DNA of 64,000 nt from Myxococcus dinghuensis (GCF_024198235.1 NZ_JAKCFB010000027.1:1-64000); one strand, 5' to 3'. Counted from the stretch's first letter, positions 35,737-49,191 are shown. Numbers and translations are program-made. Notes: generated from the letters alone by a model not told the origin.

Positions 35737-37353
35737 CTACTCGACGCGGTAGCTCTTCACCGCGCTGGAGAGCTGCTCGGAGATGATCTGCAGCGTGGTG
35801 GCCGCCTCGCCCGTGGAGCCGATGCGGGCCACCGTCTCGTCCATCATCTTCGAGAGGTCGTTCACCGCGAGGGTGATTTGGTTGATGCCCACGTTCTGCT
35901 GGCTCACCGCCGCGGCGATCTGCCGGACGGCCGCGGCGTTGTCCTGGACGATGGAGGACAGCTCCCGCAGGTTCTGCCCGCTGGTGCGCACCTGGGCGAG
36001 CCCCGCCTCCATGCGCTCGGCGCCGCGCTCCGTGATTCGCACCGCCGCCGTCACCGAGTTGGCGATGTCGTCCAACAGCTCCCGCACCCGCGTGGTCGCC
36101 TGGATGGACTGGTCCGCCAGCGCGCGAATCTCCCGCGCCACCACGCCGAAGCCCTTGCCGTGCTCGCCCGAGCGCACCGACTCGATGGCCGCGTTGAGCG
36201 CCAGCATGTTGGACTGGTCCGCCAGGTCCTTCACCGTCTGGGTGATGCCGCCAATCTGCTGCGTGCGCTCGCCCAGCTCGAGGATCTTCTGGGCGATCTC
36301 CCCCACCTGGACGCGGATGTCGTTGAGGCCCGCCATCGTCTGCTCGATGGCCGCCTCGCCCGAGCGCGCCAGCGCGTCCGCGCGCTCCGCCACCGACAGC
36401 ACGCTCTCCGCCTTCTGCGCGGCCAGCATGGAGGTCTGCTTGATCTCCTGCGCCGTCACCTGCGTCTCCTGGAGCGCGGCGGCCTGGCGGGAGATGGTCT
36501 GCGCCTGGTCCGTGGAGGACGTGTTCAGGTGCTCGGTGGACTGGGTGAGGGCCAGGGCCGCCTGCTGGAGGTTGAGCGTCACCTCGCGCAGCCGGGCCAC
36601 CATCTGCCCGAAGGAGTTGGACAGCCGCCCCACCTCGTCGCCGCTCTTCACCTGGATGGGCCGGGTGAGGTCGCCGGACTCGACGATGTGGCCCGCCACC
36701 TCCGTCAGCTCGCGCAGGGGCCGGACGATGCTGCGCCCGAAGGCCGCCGCCACCGCCACGCCCAGCGCCACCAGCAGCACGGCGAAGCCCGTCATGCGCC
36801 AGCGCAGGCCGCTCACCAGCGTGTCGATGTGGTCGCGGGAGATGCCCACGTGGACCGCGCCCAGCCGGCCCCCCGCCACCGGCGCCACCACGTTCATGGC
36901 GCGCAGCACCTGGCCCTCCGTCTCCACCTCCAGCACCGGGCCCCAGCCCGTCTCGGCGCTCACCTCGCCCTGGCCCGCGGTCGCCGCCTTCAGGCGCTCC
37001 GGGAAGGCGCCCTTGAGGCTGTGCGCCACCACGTTGCCGGCGACGTCCGTGAGGAAGACGTACGTCATGTCCTCGTTGGAGCTCGTGACGTCCATCATGG
37101 GCTGGAGGATGTTGGAGCCCGCCGTCACCGTCTGCTCGACGGCCACCGCGAGGCTGCGCGCCAGGAGCTGGCCCTCGCCCATGTGGCTGTCGACGAGGTC
37201 GCTCTCCAGCTGGCGCGTGGCCGTGGCGGTGAGGATGGCGGCCACGGTGGCGCTGACCAGCGTGGTGACGAGGACGAGCTTGGGGGCCAGCCCGAGCGAC
37301 TGACGGAACTGTTGGCCGAGCTGCGTGGCGAAGGAGGCGTGGGGCAGGCTCAC
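35737..37353 (-). CDS. Methyl-accepting chemotaxis protein
   Basis: The 538-aa transmembrane receptor is the last gene of the chemosensory operon. It has an N-terminal helix ([16 protein letters not shown]), a periplasmic sensor region of about 150 residues resembling a single-Cache/PAS-like fold ([18 protein letters not shown]), a second helix ([16 protein letters not shown]), a HAMP domain ([20 protein letters not shown]) and a long cytoplasmic coiled coil with the signalling tip [20 protein letters not shown], then [15 protein letters not shown]. The start is set at GTG 37353 ([12 protein letters not shown]); a TTG at 37413 would add 20 residues. It lies 73 bp after cheB. Confidence 0.93.
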   Translation of the reverse strand: MSLPHASFATQLGQQFRQSLGLAPKLVLVTTLVSATVAAILTATATRQLESDLVDSHMGEGQLLARSLAVAVEQTVTAGSNILQPMMDVTSSNEDMTYVFLTDVAGNVVAHSLKGAFPERLKAATAGQGEVSAETGWGPVLEVETEGQVLRAMNVVAPVAGGRLGAVHVGISRDHIDTLVSGLRWRMTGFAVLLVALGVAVAAAFGRSIVRPLRELTEVAGHIVESGDLTRPIQVKSGDEVGRLSNSFGQMVARLREVTLNLQQAALALTQSTEHLNTSSTDQAQTISRQAAALQETQVTAQEIKQTSMLAAQKAESVLSVAERADALARSGEAAIEQTMAGLNDIRVQVGEIAQKILELGERTQQIGGITQTVKDLADQSNMLALNAAIESVRSGEHGKGFGVVAREIRALADQSIQATTRVRELLDDIANSVTAAVRITERGAERMEAGLAQVRTSGQNLRELSSIVQDNAAAVRQIAAAVSQQNVGINQITLAVNDLSKMMDETVARIGSTGEAATTLQIISEQLSSAVKSYRVE

Positions 37354-37426
37354 GGAATCACCCGGAGGACTTCGAGACGACGCGCGCGCGGGCACGACGC
37401 GCGGGCAAGGCAATCACGGGAAGGCA

Positions 37427-38497
37427 TCATCGGCCAGGGCCTCCCTCACCGCGGGCGTTCGCGCGGTAGGACTGGGGCGTGCAGCTCTGGAGGATGAGCT
37501 CCGGCAGCGCGGAGAGGGGCACCCCCTGCTCCGTGGCGCGCAGCTCCAGCGCCGCGCGGGGCATGCCGTAGACCACGGACGTCGCCTCGTCCTGGGAGAA
37601 GGTGACGCCGCCGGCGTTGCGGATGGCCAAGAGGCCCCGCGCGCCGTCCTCGCCCATGCCGGTGAGCACCACGCCGCCGCTGCGGCGGCCGAACGCGGAG
37701 GCCAGCGAGGCCAGCAGCACGTCGCCGTTGGGGCACGGACCGCCCCGGCTGCGCTGCAGGCGCGCCATGCCCCCTGCGTCCACGAGCAGGTCGTGGCCGT
37801 CCAGGGGGAAGTACACCCGGCCCGGCTCCAGGCGCTCGCCGTCGCGGGCCACGTCCACCGCGAGCGACGTCACCTGGGACAGCCAGCGCACCATGCCCTG
37901 GGTGAAGCCCACGGTGATGTGCTGCGCGACCAGCAGCGGCACCGGCAGGTCCTTGGGCAGCTTCGACAGCAGGTCCGCCAGCGCCGGCGGGCCGCCCGTG
38001 GAGGCCACCACGCCGAAGACGTCCACCCGCGCGCCCGTGGGCGGCGGCGTCACGGAGCCCGCGCGCGCGCGGCGGGAGATGACGGGCACCTCCGCCATCA
38101 GGCACACCGAGTGGGCCAGGTCCCGGCCCCAGCGGCGCAGCTCCTCCACGTTGGTGACGTTGGGCTTGCCGATGAGCTCCAGCGCTCCGGCGCTCATCGC
38201 CTGGAAGCCCAGGTCCACGCCGCGCTCCTCGGCCACCGCGCTCACCACCAGCACGCGCGCGGGCGCCTGCTGCATGATGGCCGCGATGGCCGCCGGCCCG
38301 TCCAGGCCCGGCAGCAGCAGGTCCATGGTGATGACGTCCGGGCGCAACAGCCGCGCCAGTTGCACGGCGCGGTTGCCGTCCCCCGCCCGGCCGACGACCT
38401 CGATGCGAGGCTCCTCGGTCAGGAGCGCGGTCAGCGTGTTCGCCATGGTGGGCGAGTCGTCCACCACCAGCACGCGGATGGGTCGGCGGGTGTTCAC
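37427..38497 (-). CDS. cheB: Chemotaxis response regulator protein-glutamate methylesterase CheB
   Basis: The 356-aa two-domain enzyme has a receiver domain (RVLVVDDSP; phospho-acceptor in VITMDLLLPGLDG) and a C-terminal methylesterase with the catalytic Ser in VVASTGGPPAL, His in LLVAQHITVGFTQGM and Asp in LTGMGEDGARG. It removes methyl groups from receptor glutamates when phosphorylated by CheA. The GTG start overlaps the cheA stop (GTGA), so the two are translationally coupled. No deviation from the family is seen. Confidence 0.95.
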   Translation of the reverse strand: MNTRRPIRVLVVDDSPTMANTLTALLTEEPRIEVVGRAGDGNRAVQLARLLRPDVITMDLLLPGLDGPAAIAAIMQQAPARVLVVSAVAEERGVDLGFQAMSAGALELIGKPNVTNVEELRRWGRDLAHSVCLMAEVPVISRRARAGSVTPPPTGARVDVFGVVASTGGPPALADLLSKLPKDLPVPLLVAQHITVGFTQGMVRWLSQVTSLAVDVARDGERLEPGRVYFPLDGHDLLVDAGGMARLQRSRGGPCPNGDVLLASLASAFGRRSGGVVLTGMGEDGARGLLAIRNAGGVTFSQDEATSVVYGMPRAALELRATEQGVPLSALPELILQSCTPQSYRANARGEGGPGR

Positions 38498-40668
38498 GCG
38501 CGCCCTCCCCTACGACTCATCACGTCCAACACCTCCGCGAGCAACCGTCCAGCGGCGCACTCGCGCTTGCTCAAATATCCATCCGCGCCCGCCGCCAGGC
38601 CACGCTCGCGGGCCGGGGCGCTGTCGTGCGCGGAGACGAGGATGACGGGCAGCGTGGCCGTCTCCGGCTTCGCGCGCAGGCGCGCGATGAGCTGGGTGCC
38701 GTCCATCTCCTCCATGTCCAGGTCGCAGATGACGACGTCGTAGGTGTCCGTCGCCAGCCGCTCCAACGCCCGGGCGCCGCTGGCCGCCAGGTGCACGCTG
38801 AAGCCGCCGGCCTCCAGCATGGCCCGGTGCAGCGCGCGCGCGGTGAGCGAGTCGTCCACCACCAGCGCCCGCCGCTGCGCGGCCACCGTCAGCTGGCCGG
38901 ACTCCGTCACCAGCCAGTCCGGCCGGCAGATGAGCAGCAGCTCGCCCCGGCTGAGCGTCGCCGCGCCCTGCCACGCCGGCACGTCCCGCACCTCCGACGG
39001 CAGGGGCCGGATGACCAGGTCCCGGTCCCCCACCACCGCGTCCACGCCCAGCGCCACGCGCTTGCCGCCGCTCTGCACGATGAGCAGCGGCTGGCCCTCC
39101 GCCGGCGGCGCCAGCGCGCGCAGGCCCAGCCGCGCGCCCACGTCCACCACCGGCAGGAGCTGCCCCTGGTATTCCAGGTGCGCCTTGCGCTTGCCGATGC
39201 GCAGCGAGTCCGCGCGCGCCAGTTGCGTCGCCTCCACCGCCAGCATGGGCAGGCCCACCAGCTGCTCCAGCGCGCGCACCACCAGGACGGGCGAGCTGCC
39301 CAGGTCCACCGGCAGCGTCATCACGAAGCGCGTGCCCTGGCCCGGCGTGCTGTTGACCTCGATGCGGCCCTGCATCGCCTCCACGGAGGCGCGCACCGCG
39401 TCCAGGCCCACGCCGCGCCCGGAGGTGTCCGTCACGTCCGTGCGCGTGCTGAAGCCCGGGCGGAAGATGAGGTCGCGGATCTGGTTCTCGTTGAAGCGCG
39501 ACACCTCGTCCGAGGTGACGACGCCGCGCGACTCCGCCACCTTGCGCACCCGCGCCAGGTCGATGCCCGCGCCGTCGTCCGAGCACTCCAGGAACAGGAG
39601 GTTGCCCTGCTGCTCCACGCGCAGCGTGAGCGCGCCCTCGTGGTGCTTGCCGGCCCGCTCGCGCTCGGACGGCATCTCCAGGCCGTGGTCCACCGCGTTG
39701 CGCAAGAGGTGCACCAGCGCGCCCTGGAGCTTCTCCAACAGGCGCCGGTCCAGCGACAGCTCCGACCCCACCACCGACAGCCGCGCCTCCTTGCCCAACT
39801 GGCGCGACAGGTCGCGCACCATGCGCTGGAGCGGGTCCAGGATGGTGCGCACCGGGCGCGTGGTGATGGCCTTGAGGCCCTCCTCCAGCGCGTCCACGAT
39901 GTCGCTCGTCTCCTCGCCGTCGGTGCGCAGCAGCCGCCCGGTGCCGGCCAGCAGCGTGCGCGCCTCCGCCGTCTCCGCCAGCAGCCCCTGCTTGGCGAGC
40001 ACGCCCACCACGCGCTCCAGCTCGCGCCCCCGCTCCTCCACGCGCAGGCGGACCTCGCGCAGCCGCTCCACCTCGCGCATCAGCGCCGTCACCTGCCGCA
40101 CGCTCACGCGCCAGCCGGCGTCCGCCGACTCCGGCAGCGACTCCTGCGCCAGCAGCGCGGCGGCCTCCGACGCCAGCGTGGCCTCCTCCACCGGCTCCGG
40201 GACGTGGCCGGCCGTGGCGGCCGGCGCCTGGGGGGGGGGGACCCTGGTCGCGACCGACTCCGGCGCGGGCCCGTCCGCCACCAGCTGGGCCAGGGCGGCG
40301 GCGGGGTCCGGCAGCGCGTCCCCGCGCCCGTCCGCGTGCGCCTGGGCGCGCAGCATGAAGAGGTCCAGGCCGTGCAGCAGCACGTCCACCACCGGCCGGG
40401 GCATCTTCTGGGGGTTGGCCTTCAGCGGCGCGAGCGCGTCCTCCAGCTTGTGGGCGATGTCGCCCAGGTCCTGCAGGCCCAGGCTGGCCGCGCTGCCCTT
40501 GAGGGTGTGGAGGTGGCGACCCAGCCGGACGTAGAGCCTGGTGAGCGCCGCGGGCTCCAGGCCCTCGCGCTCCAGCTCCAGCAGGTCCATGGTGACCTTC
40601 TGGATGACTTCCTGGGCCTCGACGGCGAAGCCCGCCACCAGCCCTTGCAGCATCGGGTCAACGGGCAT
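38494..40668 (-). CDS. cheA: Hybrid CheA histidine kinase with C-terminal receiver
   Basis: The 724-aa kinase has an HPt domain (phospho-acceptor His54 in RHLHTLKGSAASLGL), a Pro/Ala-rich linker where the P2 CheY-binding domain is not evident, the dimerisation helices, a HATPase_c domain with N box LVHLLRNAVDHGLE and GRGVGLDAVR, a CheW-like P5 domain and a C-terminal receiver (RALVVDDSLTARALHRAML, DVVICDLDMEEMDG). Fused receivers of this kind are common in accessory myxobacterial Che systems and can act as phosphate sinks or as the output. It overlaps cheW by 11 bp. Confidence 0.94.
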   Translation of the reverse strand: MPVDPMLQGLVAGFAVEAQEVIQKVTMDLLELEREGLEPAALTRLYVRLGRHLHTLKGSAASLGLQDLGDIAHKLEDALAPLKANPQKMPRPVVDVLLHGLDLFMLRAQAHADGRGDALPDPAAALAQLVADGPAPESVATRVPPPQAPAATAGHVPEPVEEATLASEAAALLAQESLPESADAGWRVSVRQVTALMREVERLREVRLRVEERGRELERVVGVLAKQGLLAETAEARTLLAGTGRLLRTDGEETSDIVDALEEGLKAITTRPVRTILDPLQRMVRDLSRQLGKEARLSVVGSELSLDRRLLEKLQGALVHLLRNAVDHGLEMPSERERAGKHHEGALTLRVEQQGNLLFLECSDDGAGIDLARVRKVAESRGVVTSDEVSRFNENQIRDLIFRPGFSTRTDVTDTSGRGVGLDAVRASVEAMQGRIEVNSTPGQGTRFVMTLPVDLGSSPVLVVRALEQLVGLPMLAVEATQLARADSLRIGKRKAHLEYQGQLLPVVDVGARLGLRALAPPAEGQPLLIVQSGGKRVALGVDAVVGDRDLVIRPLPSEVRDVPAWQGAATLSRGELLLICRPDWLVTESGQLTVAAQRRALVVDDSLTARALHRAMLEAGGFSVHLAASGARALERLATDTYDVVICDLDMEEMDGTQLIARLRAKPETATLPVILVSAHDSAPARERGLAAGADGYLSKRECAAGRLLAEVLDVMSRRGGRA

Positions 40669-41203
40669 TGCGGCCTCCCGTGGCGCGCATGGCGAACAGG
40701 CGCTTGAGGTCGATGAGGTGGATGAGCTGGCGGTCCTGGGTGAAGACCTCCATCACCGGCCCCTCGGCGCGCGTGCGCGCGGTCTCCACCGCGCTCATGG
40801 GCAGCGTGGTGGGCCGGGGGATGGCCTCGCAGTCCAGCGCGCACAGCTCGCCGTCGCCGCGGTCCACCACCAGCAGCACCGCCGGGTCCTGGCGCCAGCC
40901 GTGGCCTCCGAGCATGGACGCCAGGCTGAGCGCGGACACCACCTGGCCCTGGAAGCGCAGCACGCCCACGACGTGCGGGGCGGACAGCGGCACCGGCGTC
41001 ACCATCTTCAGGGGCAGCGCCGCGCGCAGCATCTCCAGCGACAGCGCGTAGCGCTCCTCGCCCAGCGGGAACTCGGCGATCCAATGCACCGCCTCCTCGA
41101 CGGTGGTCTCGCCCTGCTCCCGCAGCCGCGACGCGCGCCGCTCGAGCAGCTCCGCCGCCTCCTGCTCCTGAGCCTCCTCCATCGTCCGAGGAAGGATCTT
41201 CAT
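40658..41203 (-). CDS. cheW: CheW chemotaxis coupling protein
   Basis: The 181-aa coupling protein links the receptor tip to CheA. After an Arg/Glu-rich N-terminal helix (about 1-45; ELLERRASRLREQGET) comes the CheW domain: EFPLGEERYALSLEMLRAAL, VGVLRFQGQVVSALSLASML, and near the end EVFTQDRQLIHLIDLKRLF. The N-terminal extension is longer than in E. coli CheW (167 aa) and predicted coiled. It overlaps both cheR (ATGA) and cheA (11 bp). Confidence 0.92.
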   Translation of the reverse strand: MKILPRTMEEAQEQEAAELLERRASRLREQGETTVEEAVHWIAEFPLGEERYALSLEMLRAALPLKMVTPVPLSAPHVVGVLRFQGQVVSALSLASMLGGHGWRQDPAVLLVVDRGDGELCALDCEAIPRPTTLPMSAVETARTRAEGPVMEVFTQDRQLIHLIDLKRLFAMRATGGRNAR

Positions 41204-42435
41204 TCCAGCGCCCCCAGGTTGAGGTAGGCGTCAGCCGACGCCTGATAGAACCGTGCCGGCAGCGCCTCCGGCCCGTCGACGAGATGGTCCGGCGGCAGCC
41301 GCTCCGCGCGCGAGCGCAACGCGCGCATCAGCGGCATCGCCGCCTCGCGCGCCCCGGAGCGCTCGCGCAGGAGCGCCAGCTCCAGCAGGCCCGGCAGGTA
41401 GTCCGGCGCCTGCCGCACCAGCGACTCCAGCATCGTGGACGCGCGCTCCACGTCCCCCTCCTCGATGCGCTCCAGCGCCTGCAGGTGCAGCCGCGCGGGC
41501 GTCGGGGGCGGCACCACCGCGGGGGCCTGCTCGGGCATCACCAGCTTGGGGCGGCGCACCGGGAGGATGGGCTTGAACTCCAGCGCGCGCTCGAGCGGCC
41601 GCGGCGCCGGGGCGGGCGCCACGTCCTCGCCCGGCCCCAGGCGGCGGAAGGTCTGCAGCTCCGGCGCGCCCTCGCGCACCACGCCCGCGGGCACCTTGTC
41701 CGCCTCGACCGCGCCCAGGAAGAGCAGCCCCCCGGGGTTGAGCGCGCGCACGAGCAGCGCGATGGCCGCCTCGCGCGCGGTCATGGAGAAGTACGTCAGC
41801 ACGTTGCGGCAGAGGATGAAGTCGAACTGCCCGAAGCGCTCCGGCAGCGACGCCAGCAGGTTGTGCTGCGCGAACGAGGTGATGCGCCGCACGGCGGGGA
41901 GGATGGTCACCTGCCGCTCGCCGCTCTCCTGGTACAGCGGGAAGAGCCGCGGCGCGGACTCGCGCCGGGACCAGGTGCCGTAGGTGGCCCGCCGCGCCGT
42001 CTCCAGGCTGGCCTCGTGCAGGTCCGTGCCCATCACCTCCACCGGGTAGCCGTGCGGCACGGAGGCCAGCAGGCACGCGGCCAGCGAGTACGCCTCCTCC
42101 CCGCTGGCGCAGCCCGCGCTCCACCCTCGCAGCGCGAGCGCGCCCCGGCGCAGCGCCGTGGGCACGCCCACCTGCGCGATGCAGCGGAAGTGCTCCGCCT
42201 GGCGGAAGAAGTACGTCTCGCCCACCAGCGCCGCGCGCACCAGCGTGCCGGACAGCGGGGACTGGGGATACAGCAGCTCCCCGAGCAGGTCCGCCGGCGT
42301 GCGCCCGCGCGCCAGCTCCGTGCGCACCACGCGCTCCATGGCCTCGGGGGCGATGGCGTCGTCGCGGAAGCCGGTGATGGAAGACACCACTTCCCGCGCT
42401 CGGGTCAGAAGCCGCGGGTCGAGCTCCACGCTCAT
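41200..42435 (-). CDS. cheR: CheR methyltransferase with C-terminal helical extension
   Basis: The 411-aa protein methylates receptor glutamates with SAM. Its N-terminal domain (VVSSITGFRDDAIAPEAMER) precedes the SAM-binding domain with LRGWSAGCASGEEAYSLA, EVMGTDLHEASLETAR and FILCRNVLTYFS, then LNPGGLLFLGAVE. Beyond residue about 290 there is a Pro-rich linker and helical repeats (LHLQALERIEEGDVERASTM, LPGLLELALLRERSGAREAA) resembling TPR, as in other CheR-TPR proteins that bind partner proteins. It is coupled by 4-bp overlaps to the REC-CheW gene and to cheW. Confidence 0.92.
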   Translation of the reverse strand: MSVELDPRLLTRAREVVSSITGFRDDAIAPEAMERVVRTELARGRTPADLLGELLYPQSPLSGTLVRAALVGETYFFRQAEHFRCIAQVGVPTALRRGALALRGWSAGCASGEEAYSLAACLLASVPHGYPVEVMGTDLHEASLETARRATYGTWSRRESAPRLFPLYQESGERQVTILPAVRRITSFAQHNLLASLPERFGQFDFILCRNVLTYFSMTAREAAIALLVRALNPGGLLFLGAVEADKVPAGVVREGAPELQTFRRLGPGEDVAPAPAPRPLERALEFKPILPVRRPKLVMPEQAPAVVPPPTPARLHLQALERIEEGDVERASTMLESLVRQAPDYLPGLLELALLRERSGAREAAMPLMRALRSRAERLPPDHLVDGPEALPARFYQASADAYLNLGALE

Positions 42436-43298
42436 GCGCTCCGCCTGGCCTCCGCGGCCTCCAGCATCGCCGGCAGCTCCCGCAGGAGCCCCCGCGCGAC
42501 GAACACCCGCGGCTCCAGGATGGGGAGCATCCGGCCTCCGGCGCGCAGCATGCCGATGAGCCCCTCGCGCAAGGGCCCGTGGTCCGCCCCACCCACCTGC
42601 TCGCGCCGGTCGATGTCCGCCGCCCCGTACTCCTCCGGGTCCTTCACCGTGTCCACCGACAGCGCCAGCGCCACCCCGTCCACCTGGATGACCACCAGCA
42701 TGCGCTCCACGCGCGCCAGCTTGTGCTCGACGCTCAGCCGGCGCGCCACGTCCAGCACGCACAGCGCCTCGCCCCGGACCTCCACGTACTCGCGCAGGTA
42801 CGACGGCGCGGTGGGCAGGGGCCGCGTCGCCGGGTGCAGCAGCACCTCGCGCACCGCGTCCAGCGGCACGGCGAACTCCAGCTCCCCCACCGTCACCCGC
42901 AGCACCAGGAGCGAGCCGGTGCGCGCGCGGCGGCGCGCGGTGGCCAGCGCGTCCCCCACCGCCACCAGCAGCTCGTCCGCGCGGAAGGGCTTGGCCAGGA
43001 ACGTCTCCGCGCCCAGCCCCAGGCACGCCTCCGCGCGCGACTTCTCCGAGGAGATGATGATGACCGGGATGTCGGAGGTGGACGGGTCCGACTTCATCCG
43101 CTGGAGCACCTCGTCCCCGTCCATCTCCGGCATGGACAGGTCCAGGAGCACCGCGGCGGGCTTGAGCCGCGCCACCTTCTCCAGCGCCTCGCGGCCGTTG
43201 CTGGCCGTGTGGATGGTGTAGTGGCCGGAGAGGATGGCCCGCTCCAGCGCCAGGATGGCGTCGCTGTCGTCGACGAGCAGCAGGGACGGCAGGCTCAC
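42432..43298 (-). CDS. REC-CheW fusion protein (inverted CheV order)
   Basis: The 288-aa protein has a receiver domain at the N-terminus (SLLLVDDSDAILALERA; phospho-acceptor in AVLLDLSMPEMDGDEV; Lys in ETFLAKPFRADELL) and a CheW-like domain in the second half (RVTVGELEFAVPLDAVREVL, YVEVRGEALCVLDVARRL, VVIQVDGVALALSVDTVKD). CheV proteins have the same two domains in the opposite order. It could couple a receptor to CheA in a phosphorylation-dependent way. It lies 4 bp after the cheY-like gene and overlaps cheR by 4 bp. Confidence 0.9.
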   Translation of the reverse strand: MSLPSLLLVDDSDAILALERAILSGHYTIHTASNGREALEKVARLKPAAVLLDLSMPEMDGDEVLQRMKSDPSTSDIPVIIISSEKSRAEACLGLGAETFLAKPFRADELLVAVGDALATARRRARTGSLLVLRVTVGELEFAVPLDAVREVLLHPATRPLPTAPSYLREYVEVRGEALCVLDVARRLSVEHKLARVERMLVVIQVDGVALALSVDTVKDPEEYGAADIDRREQVGGADHGPLREGLIGMLRAGGRMLPILEPRVFVARGLLRELPAMLEAAEARRSA

Positions 43299-43302
43299 GG
43301 CG

Positions 43303-43689
43303 TCAGGCCTTGGACAGGAACTGACGGACGGTCTCCGTCAGCTCGTGATGGGACACCGGCTTCTGGATGAACGCGTTCGCGCCCGCCTCCGTGCCGCGCT
43401 GGCGCAGGTCCACGTTCTTCTCCGCCGTCAGGAGCAGGATGGGCACCGAGCGCAGCTGGGCGTTGCGGCTGGCGCGCACCTCCTTCACGAAGGTGATGCC
43501 GTCCATCCCCGGCATGTTGATGTCCGCGATGACCAGATTCACCGGCACGAGCTGAAGGATCTTCAGCGCGCGGGCGGCATCATCCGCCTCCAGCGTCTCC
43601 ACCCGAAGGTTCATCAGGTAGATCTTGACGATGTTCCGAACGGTCGGGCTGTCGTCCACCAGCAAGACCTTGGTGCTGTTGGTGCTCAC
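43303..43689 (-). CDS. CheY-like single-domain response regulator
   Basis: The 128-aa stand-alone receiver has VLLVDDSPTVRNIVKIYLMN, phospho-acceptor Asp in NLVIADINMPGMDGITF, the Thr in ILLLTAEKN and the Lys in NAFIQKPVSHHEL. There is no output domain. As first gene of the chemosensory operon it is the probable CheY of this pathway. The likely promoter lies in 43690-43851. Confidence 0.93.
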   Translation of the reverse strand: MSTNSTKVLLVDDSPTVRNIVKIYLMNLRVETLEADDAARALKILQLVPVNLVIADINMPGMDGITFVKEVRASRNAQLRSVPILLLTAEKNVDLRQRGTEAGANAFIQKPVSHHELTETVRQFLSKA

Positions 43690-43789
43690 GGTGCCACGGC
43701 TCCTGCGCAGGAGTCCGCGACGCGCGGAAACAGCCTGCGAAACGTTCGAGAGTCTACCGTGAGGGCTCCCACGGGAGAAAGCGGGGGGG

Positions 43790-43816
43790 GCCTGCCCTTC
43801 GTCCTGGAGGGCAGGC
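43790..43816 (-). terminator. Hairpin downstream of the enoyl reductase gene
   Basis: A perfect 9-bp inverted repeat (gcctgccct / agggcaggc) with a 9-nt loop lies 36 bp downstream of the fabI-like stop codon and upstream of the cheY-like start. It is a plausible terminator for the minus-strand reductase gene; no U-tract. Confidence 0.45.
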
Positions 43817-43851
43817 AGGTGTCGGATGGACCCGGAAGGGGCGACGGGAGC

Positions 43852-44679
43852 CTACTCGGCCACCGGCTTGGCCCCGGACGGCTCGGCGGCCTCCGCCTGG
43901 AGGTCCACCGGGGGGGCGCCGATGGCGTGGTAGCCACCGTCCACGTGGATCATTTCGCCCGTGGTGGAGGGGAGCCAGTCCGAGAGCAGCGCGCAGGCCG
44001 TCCTCGACACCATGTCGTGGCTGTCCTTGGAGCTCCAGCCCAGTGGGGCCTGACGACCCCAGCCCTGCTCCAGGGCCTTGAATCCGGGGATTCCCTTGGC
44101 AGCCATGGTGGAGAGGGGGCCGGCGGCGAGCGCGTTGACGCGGATGCCCTTGGGCCCCAGGTCGCGGGCCAGGTAGCGCACGGTGGCCTCCAGCGCCGCC
44201 TTGCACACGCCCATCCAGTCGTAGATGGGCCAGGCCACCCGGTTGTCGAAGTCCAGGGTGACGATGGAGCCGCCCGCCGTCATCAGGGGCGCGCACGCCA
44301 CGGCCAGCTCCTTGAGGGAGTACGCGGAGATGCGGAACGCGGTCTGCACGCTCTCCCAGGGCGTGTTGAGGAAGTTGCCCCCCAGCGCGTCGTCCGGCGC
44401 GTAGGCGATGCCGTGGAGCACCCCGTCCACCCGGCCCCAGCGCTGCTGGAGCGACTGCGTGAGCGCGGCGAAGTGGGCGGTGTTGGTGACGTCCAGCTCC
44501 AGCACCTCGATGCCCGGCTTGAGCCGCTTGGCGCTGCGCTCCGTCAGCGACTTCGCCCGGCCGAAGCCGGTGAGGATGATTTCCGCGCCCTGCGCGAGGG
44601 CGTGCTCGGCGATGCCGAACGCGAGGGACTGGGGGGTGAGCACCCCGGTGATGAGCAGCTTCTTGCCCTGGAGCAGCAT
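43852..44679 (-). CDS. fabI: Enoyl-ACP reductase, InhA-like FabI
   Basis: The 275-aa SDR-fold NADH-dependent enoyl-acyl carrier protein reductase completes the fatty-acid elongation cycle. Cofactor loop: ITGVLTPQSLAFGIAEHALA. Catalytic residues: ISAYSLKELA (first Tyr) and WPIYDWMGVCKAALE with the YX6K pair. The sequence is closer to mycobacterial InhA than to E. coli FabI: ILTGFGRAKSL, LDFDNRVAWPIYDWM, GWGRQAPLGWSSKD and CALLSDWLPSTTGEMIHVDG all read like InhA. The C-terminal Ala/Glu/Pro tail (about 20 residues) is extra. It is divergent from sucA; the 251-bp gap between them must hold both promoters. Confidence 0.9.
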   Translation of the reverse strand: MLLQGKKLLITGVLTPQSLAFGIAEHALAQGAEIILTGFGRAKSLTERSAKRLKPGIEVLELDVTNTAHFAALTQSLQQRWGRVDGVLHGIAYAPDDALGGNFLNTPWESVQTAFRISAYSLKELAVACAPLMTAGGSIVTLDFDNRVAWPIYDWMGVCKAALEATVRYLARDLGPKGIRVNALAAGPLSTMAAKGIPGFKALEQGWGRQAPLGWSSKDSHDMVSRTACALLSDWLPSTTGEMIHVDGGYHAIGAPPVDLQAEAAEPSGAKPVAE

Positions 44680-44930
44680 GTGCGGCGGCCTCGTGACGGA
44701 GGAAGGGGGGAGGAAAGCGCGCTGTCTAGCACTCCTTTCAGCGAAAACGGGACGAATTGGCCGCGCGCCGTTGGGAGTCCCCCAATCCGCGTCCCCCGAC
44801 TTTTACGGGGCTGGAAACACGGAAGGTGAAGCTGGGCTCAACATCGGCATTAATTGTGCCGCCGGGGCCCAACAAAGATGCCGCGAAAACCCCCCAACGG
44901 GGCGCCCTTCCAGTAAAAGACCACACCGCC

Positions 44931-49014
<4,084 letters not shown>

Positions 49015-49149
49015 CGCACTGCGGCTACCGGCCGGCGGGCAGGCCCGCGTTCATCGCAACTCGGGCTTTCCTGGCCGGCAACTGGACTTCCGGGCAGCCA
49101 TTTCACTACAAAGCGGGACGTCTCCCGGTCGTCGGGGGGCGGGAAGAAC

Positions 49150-49171
49150 GGGCGACTCTCACGCGTCGCCC
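49150..49171 (+). promoter_or_regulatory. 5' untranslated hairpin before the cold-shock gene
   Basis: GGGCGAC and GTCGCCC form a perfect 7-bp stem with an 8-nt loop, about 10 nt before the AGGAAG ribosome site of the cold-shock gene. Cold-shock mRNAs often carry structured leaders that control translation, so it may be regulatory, but no experiment-like signal is visible in sequence. Confidence 0.35.
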
Positions 49172-49191
49172 CGCAAGACCAAGGAAGTGCA

